Below, piece by piece: positions 62,409-64,000 of a stretch of 64,000 bases of DNA. The stretch's first letter is position 1. Each line of letters begins with the position of its first letter. The translations under genes were made by a program, and so were the position numbers. Where the stretch lies: positions 95,194,708-95,258,707 of the forward strand of contig OX104127.1 in the NCBI GenBank assembly GCA_944470555.2, given 5' to 3'. The notes below the pieces were generated by a model that was not told where the DNA came from, made no database searches, and saw only the letters and a program-made list of their open reading frames with translations. This stretch comes from Heterobilharzia americana (lineage: Eukaryota; Platyhelminthes; Trematoda; Strigeidida; Schistosomatidae).

Positions 62409-64000
62409 GCTCCATTTCATTGCTTACACATTATTGAAGAAATACTAATAGCGTTTTCAAGTGAATATGAGATGAATAACATGTGTATTTATGGTTTATT
62501 CTCATCACGAAATTCATTTGCATAATGATGAGAAATATGTTCGCAAATGCAATCGTTTCTCGAAAATGATAGTAAATGTTTGTGTTGCAGCGAACATTGC
62601 TTCACAGTTATCACTAATTCAATAATCTGTCTCGGCAAATATGATATGTAAAGATAATAATACAAGCAAGATGATATGAAGCCCCATATGTGATTCTTCA
62701 ATTGAACTTTGTCACTGCTTTCAATGGCGTAGTTTCGACCGGTCATCAACTTTTGACTTTTACAACTATAAAGTGGTGATAGCATTCTGCACGCTTTTAA
62801 CTACGCGTAAACATCATTTAAATGCAAATGAATATTAGGATTACTGCTGTCTGGTGGAATGGTTTTCGTGAAGTCATGAAGTCTTCTCATATGAACATCG
62901 GCTATTTGATAGGTCTCCTTCATGACACGGAGACGTGTGATTCAATCCGACATACTACGGAGAAAGTATTTTTCTAAAATAACCACTTGGTTACATGAAA
63001 ACTAGTGAGAATCAAAGCGTGAAATAAGGTAGATTAAATAACACCATTAGTGTACGTCAAAAGAATCAGTCTTCGTATATCTTAAATGAGTGTAGGATAA
63101 CCAAGCTTCACCTGCTTATTCTCAGATTTCGTCATGAGCGGTTTCAGTAGAGCAGGAGACTCAATTTACAAACATATTTTGCTTTTACCTGCTCGCTGCA
63201 CATTATTGCTTACTACAGCTTTCTTTCTATGATATTCAGTATCATATGAAGTACATCATTAAGGTCGGAATTGTACAGGGGACTGACAAAATATCGTGCT
63301 TCGTCTGAGCTGGAATCAGCATGACACATGAGAAAAAAGTAAGTTCAGTTTAGCGTGGTTCAAATTTTGCCACAAAACTGAATGTGCATCAGTCAGTGTT
63401 GAAATTAAAGACTGTACAAGTAATCTATCTAGACCACTATTAATGTCTCACAAAGATTATTCTATATAAAGATTGAACGGAGGATAAGCACTGACCCATA
63501 GTACTTATCAAAGTATGTGAAAAACAACACCTACTGAACACTTCATCTATTTTTTGTCTGTGTTGTGCCGTAAATTCAAAGTTTCCAGATACCAAGGAAG
63601 AGTGAGAATCCAGAGACGATGCTGTTTTATGAACAACAATACAGTATTTTCAATAAACAAAAACCTTAATAAAGGTGTGCTACTGTAGATGTTTCTGCTT
63701 CTTGTTAAACGAGTTACATTGCTTACTCACTAATTCGACGTGTGATTGAATTGGTCTCCTTTCTTTTTCATGAGAAAAACAAGAGAACGTGGTTTACTTG
63801 AACCATACTATGCATTGGTGCTACGCATCCCAAACAATCTGGTCAAACACTTACAAGTTGTGCATATTTGTAGTGAATGATACACAGAGTAAATTGGTCA
63901 AGAAATCATTGGCATAGAAATCAGTCAAGTTTTTAGATTGTAGGTCAAACCACAGATGGAAAGAGAATAACGGTGTGTCTCACTTGGGACTCATCGGTTA
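62409..64000. other. Unassigned DNA
   Basis: A+T-rich, with no convincing reading frame and no match to other parts of the window. The minus frame 62,489-62,785 has no motif. Confidence 0.45.

Noticed and set aside
1..64000. CRISPR arrays, bacterial operons, rRNA genes
   Set aside because: No regularly spaced short repeats with unique spacers, no ribosome-binding-site-linked genes and no rRNA-like sequence were seen; the window is eukaryotic.

Overview
The window looks like nuclear DNA of a parasitic flatworm, most probably a blood fluke of the genus Schistosoma. The reasons are an A+T-rich, gene-poor sequence with spliced genes; several short interspersed elements with a tRNA-like head and a hammerhead-ribozyme core like the Sm-alpha family; LINEs of the RTE type familiar from schistosomes; Penelope-like elements; and a CD59-like Ly6 gene with introns. 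Species and chromosome cannot be fixed from sequence alone. There are no operons and no bacterial genes. Almost every long reading frame belongs to a decayed retroelement.

Layout. 1-9.05 kb is a mosaic: a dispersed repeat here called R, two Penelope-like fragments, a decayed RTE LINE, a hammerhead SINE, two SINEs placed head to head, and an inverted R fragment. 9-13 kb is mostly featureless, closed by an RTE 3' tail. 13.87-21.35 kb holds segments I call Z, X and Y in the order Z-X-Y-[RTE LINE]-X'. 24.5-31.5 kb is a large imperfect palindrome made of two opposed copies of a decayed RTE around a 3.6 kb spacer. 31.06-41.64 kb is a tandem array, 2.3 copies of a 4.64-4.67 kb unit containing R, a dead LINE fragment and RTE pieces. 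41.64-54.8 kb is the Ly6 locus: a 1,256-bp inverted duplication (42,041-43,296 and 50,523-51,778) carries two divergent copies of a Ly6 exon, and its spacer contains the inverted counterpart of Y-Z-X. 54.8-57.66 kb is a nearly full-length CR1/Jockey-like LINE. 57.7-64 kb is mostly non-coding, with a 70-bp minisatellite and one cysteine-rich reading frame that may be a second, quiver-type Ly6 exon.

The best cellular gene is the Ly6 gene on the + strand. Its exon at 51,650-51,729 carries five cysteines. Its terminal exon at 53,612-53,797 carries five more, ending in the CC-x4-CN signature and a hydrophobic GPI-type tail. The two exons join in phase 0. The opposite copy at 42,088-42,167 has no visible partner exon and is probably a broken duplicate.

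The main theme is repeated inversion and duplication at several scales, with different symmetry centres. This could be a rapidly rearranging heterochromatic or sex-linked region, or partly an assembly effect. Long-read support would decide.
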